Below, piece by piece: positions 43,735 through 45,184 of a DNA stretch of 45,184 nucleotides (positions within the stretch are counted from its first letter, which is position 1; every line of letters begins with the position of its first letter). The notes beneath the pieces were generated by a model. It had not been told where the DNA came from and did not search any database. It saw only the letters and a list, made by a program, of their open reading frames with translations. Position numbers and translations under genes: made by a program. The DNA is from a virus, in the IMG/VR virus record IMGVR_UViG_3300032246_002410, positions 1-45,184 of that record; one strand, written 5' to 3'.

Positions 43735-43905
43735 TTAATTTCCCTTGTGTTCTTCAATCCATTTATCCAACAAATATTTTCTTACAAAAATTGGCATTTT
43801 TTCAAAATCTTGCCATGCAACATTCATTAATGTACTTAAATAATAAAATTCGTCTAATTGACCTTTTCTATAATCAGAAGAAAGGACGAAAAAATTCCAC
43901 CCCAA
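43735..43905 (-). CDS. small +1-frame tail chaperone segment (gp51-like position), frameshift product or separate gene
   Basis: A reading frame in the +1 frame relative to the gp26-like gene opens after a TGA upstream of 43905 and ends with TAA at 43735-43737. It reads GWNFFVLSSDYRKGQLDEFY, then YLSTLMNVAWQDFEKMPIFV and RKYLLDKWIEEHKGN. The composition is protein-like, with an amphipathic charged end. The first ATG (43827) would give only 30 residues; a TTG at 43905 gives 56. More likely it is reached from the gp26-like frame by a +1 shift at TTTTTTC (43894-43888), giving a 293-residue fusion. Tailed phages commonly make two tail chaperones by frameshifting exactly between tail tube and tape measure. 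An alternative is a homopolymer assembly error splitting one gene. Confidence 0.65.
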   Translation of the reverse strand: MGWNFFVLSSDYRKGQLDEFYYLSTLMNVAWQDFEKMPIFVRKYLLDKWIEEHKGN

Positions 43906-44617
43906 AACCGACGTTAACTGTCAGTCTATCTCCTGATGGGGTTGTTACTACTCTATTCATGTTTAATCTTGGTTCATTCTCATCCATAAATTTTCTTATG
44001 AATTTGGAATCCATGATTGGCATTTGTTCAATAAATTTGGCAATCTCTCCTTTATCTTGATTTCCATTTATTTCAACAATTTGTTTGTTTAATCTCCAAG
44101 TTACTCTTGGGATTGTTCTTCCTTGAGGATATTGTTCCGACATTTTATTTATCTCCATCATTTCACCATATGTCATTGGTCTTATCTTGATTGTTGCCTC
44201 TGATTTTGGTAATGTAATCATAAATGTCCCATCCTCTAACGGTTCTTGACCATTAATAATAGTTAACTCATCTAAAACTACAGTTGTTTCAAATACCTTT
44301 CTTGTGTTAGGGTCTGTTACATTCAATGTAATTTCGGGGCCAAATGAAGTGTTTCTTAAGAAGACAAGAATCGCCTCAACATCTCCTTCTAATAAATCTT
44401 CAACTCTAATATCTGGTTCATATAATTTAGTTCTAATTAAATTAGTAGTAATATCTTCGTTACCAGATAAAAGAATGTTTTCATCCGCAGCTGTAAGATA
44501 ACCTACCTTAACAGATTTCTTTTTGTTTTTATAAAATACTCCTTGAGATGGTAAAGGAACCACGTCATGAGGGAGTGTAAAATTAGATTGTGCGTAATTT
44601 GATGTTTGATTGTCCAT
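43874..44617 (-). CDS. tail assembly chaperone, T4 gp26-like
   Basis: 247 residues. Landmarks are LPSQGVFYKNKKKSVKVGYL, TAADENILLSGNEDITTNLI, GDVEAILVFLRNTSFGPEIT and IRPMTYGEMMEINKMSEQYP. The 'L-T-A-A-D-E-x-x-L' and 'D-x-x-x-I-L-x-x-L-R' elements match gp26-type proteins of T4-like phages, which assist hub and tape-measure assembly. It lies between the tail tube and tape measure. The end (VEFFRPFF then TGA) overlaps a +1-frame coding segment, described separately. A TATTTATA element and then a hairpin terminator lie between it and the tail tube gene; the ATG is only 3 nt after the U tract. Confidence 0.8.
   Translation of the reverse strand: MDNQTSNYAQSNFTLPHDVVPLPSQGVFYKNKKKSVKVGYLTAADENILLSGNEDITTNLIRTKLYEPDIRVEDLLEGDVEAILVFLRNTSFGPEITLNVTDPNTRKVFETTVVLDELTIINGQEPLEDGTFMITLPKSEATIKIRPMTYGEMMEINKMSEQYPQGRTIPRVTWRLNKQIVEINGNQDKGEIAKFIEQMPIMDSKFIRKFMDENEPRLNMNRVVTTPSGDRLTVNVGFGVEFFRPFF
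43888..43894 (-). other. candidate +1 frameshift site TTTTTTC
   Basis: In the gp26-like frame the codons are GAA TTT TTT CGT. A Phe tRNA on the second TTT can slip forward one base onto TTC, its better partner, and enter the +1 frame. The zero-frame TGA follows 12 nt later. A -2 shift would also reach the frame and cannot be excluded. Confidence 0.5.
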
Positions 44618-44620
44618 ATA

Positions 44621-44654
44621 AAAAAATAACCGTAAAGTTTATGTCTTTACGGTT
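44621..44654 (-). terminator. hairpin terminator after the tail tube gene
   Basis: Coding strand AACCGTAAAG, loop ACATAAA, CTTTACGGTT, then ATTTTTT. The perfect 10-bp stem and U tract are a classical intrinsic terminator. It lies 34 nt after the tail tube stop and ends 3 nt before the chaperone ATG. Confidence 0.88.
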
Positions 44655-44677
44655 AAATATAGTTTCTATTGATTTTT

Positions 44678-44685
44678 TATAAATA
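44678..44685 (-). promoter_or_regulatory. TATTTATA element after the tail tube gene
   Basis: Coding strand ACTATTTATAAAAAATC, 3 nt after the tail tube stop and 60 nt before the chaperone ATG at 44617. The terminator hairpin lies between element and gene, so a transcript starting here would carry the hairpin in its leader. Confidence 0.45.
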
Positions 44686-44688
44686 GTA

Positions 44689-45177
44689 TTAGTAAACCAA
44701 TACACAACGGTCAGGACGAAGACTAGCTGTGATGTCTGCTAAAGCGTCTGTTGAATATCCTAAAGAACCAAAGTCCACACTTGTTAGGAAGGTTCCGTAA
44801 AGAATCCATTTTTCAACAACAACACCTGTCGGGTCTAACATCTCCAAGTCAATGTCTTTTTTATAACCTGCCGCATATCCCATACGACCTGTCACAGATT
44901 CTGCGTGTAAACGAACCCACTCCATAAGAGCCTGAGCCGCTGACGGTCCGATTGGGTCTCTAAACTTAACTGTCATTTCGTCCCAGTTAAATCTACCTGC
45001 AACATATGTTGATGTATTTAAAAATTGTATTTCTGTTGAAACAATTTTGATAGATGGTCTTTTCGTACTTTCCACGAACCACTCATTAATTCCCAAACTT
45101 GAAGGAAACCTCAAGATGAATCGGTTCTGACGTTTCGGTTCGTAAGGAATCGGCATTTTCATTAGTAAATCAGCCAT
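44689..45177 (-). CDS. tail tube protein, T4 gp19-like
   Basis: 162 residues, complete (MADLLMKMPIPYEPKRQNRF to VLVY). The N-terminal PYEPKRQNRFILRFPSSLGI, the VESTKRPSIKIVSTEI strand and FNWDEMTVKFRDPIGPSAAQ are the signature of gp19-type tubes ('K-R-Q-N-R-F', 'W-x-x-x-x-x-x-F-x-D-P'). LMEWVRLHAESVTGRMGYAA is the conserved helix and GTFLTSVDFGSLGY the inner strand. It forms the stacked hexameric rings of the inner tail tube. Length agrees with T4 gp19 (about 163). Only 7 bases remain upstream, so its promoter and the expected sheath gene lie outside the window. Confidence 0.92.
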   Translation of the reverse strand: MADLLMKMPIPYEPKRQNRFILRFPSSLGINEWFVESTKRPSIKIVSTEIQFLNTSTYVAGRFNWDEMTVKFRDPIGPSAAQALMEWVRLHAESVTGRMGYAAGYKKDIDLEMLDPTGVVVEKWILYGTFLTSVDFGSLGYSTDALADITASLRPDRCVLVY

Positions 45178-45184
45178 GTTATTA

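Overview
The window looks like part of the genome of an uncultured, T4-like contractile-tailed bacteriophage (myovirus) of a Bacteroidota host. It is AT-rich and every credible gene lies on the minus strand, so transcription runs from position 45184 towards 1. The phage call rests on a gp19-like tail tube, a gp26-like tail chaperone, a tape-measure candidate, hub proteins, a gp53/LysM-like wedge protein, gp25-like and gp6-like baseplate proteins, and T4-type replication proteins. The host call rests on seven SprB-type adhesin repeats, a DUF5522-type small Cys-rich protein, flavobacterial-style fibre repeats and leaders without clear Shine-Dalgarno sequences. It is inference. No capsid, terminase, sheath or lysis gene is in the window, so this is a fragment.

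Layout in transcription order. (1) 45177-28861, tail core: tail tube, a gp26-like chaperone with a small overlapping gene in the +1 frame, tape measure, a 1678-aa protein with gp48-like and OmpA-like parts, a gp53/LysM-like protein, a 2445-aa hub-like protein with a GSSGTSG linker and IPT/TIG domain, a 74-aa protein and an acidic/proline-rich protein. (2) 28067-20776, DNA replication and nucleotide metabolism: gp32-like SSB, a 98-aa protein, UvsX-type recombinase, 5'-3' exonuclease, a 150-aa protein, DnaB/gp41-type helicase, class II ribonucleotide reductase and a DUF5522 protein. (3) 20755-1, baseplate periphery and fibres: gp25-like, gp6-like, a 1568-aa protein with a hydrophobic hairpin, four structural proteins of unknown role, a gpI-like 999-aa protein, a SprB-repeat adhesin, a small Ig-like protein, a Thr/Pro-repeat fibre, and a collagen-like fibre that runs off the left edge.

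Genes are packed with 1-14 nt overlaps inside units (TAATG junctions at 6166, 9165, 11176 and 36771; ATGA at 4034-4037). At most of the remaining junctions a conserved coding-strand element, TATTTATA or a close variant, appears. Six copies sit 13-16 nt before the start codon of structural genes, and three more sit 42-60 nt before the SSB, RNR and chaperone genes. This element is a strong candidate for the phage's own promoter or initiation signal. Three hairpin terminators were found (44621-44654, 28133-28159, 27173-27199). Two of them directly follow genes for proteins needed in large amounts (tail tube, SSB).

The observations most worth following are the +1-frame extension of the tail chaperone at a TTTTTTC site, the TATTTATA element, the replication block embedded in the tail operon, and the host-like domains (SprB, OmpA, PKD, IPT/TIG, carboxypeptidase-regulatory-like) and repeats in tail proteins. 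No non-coding stretch exceeds 135 bases, and no tRNA, CRISPR array, insertion sequence or reverse transcriptase was seen.
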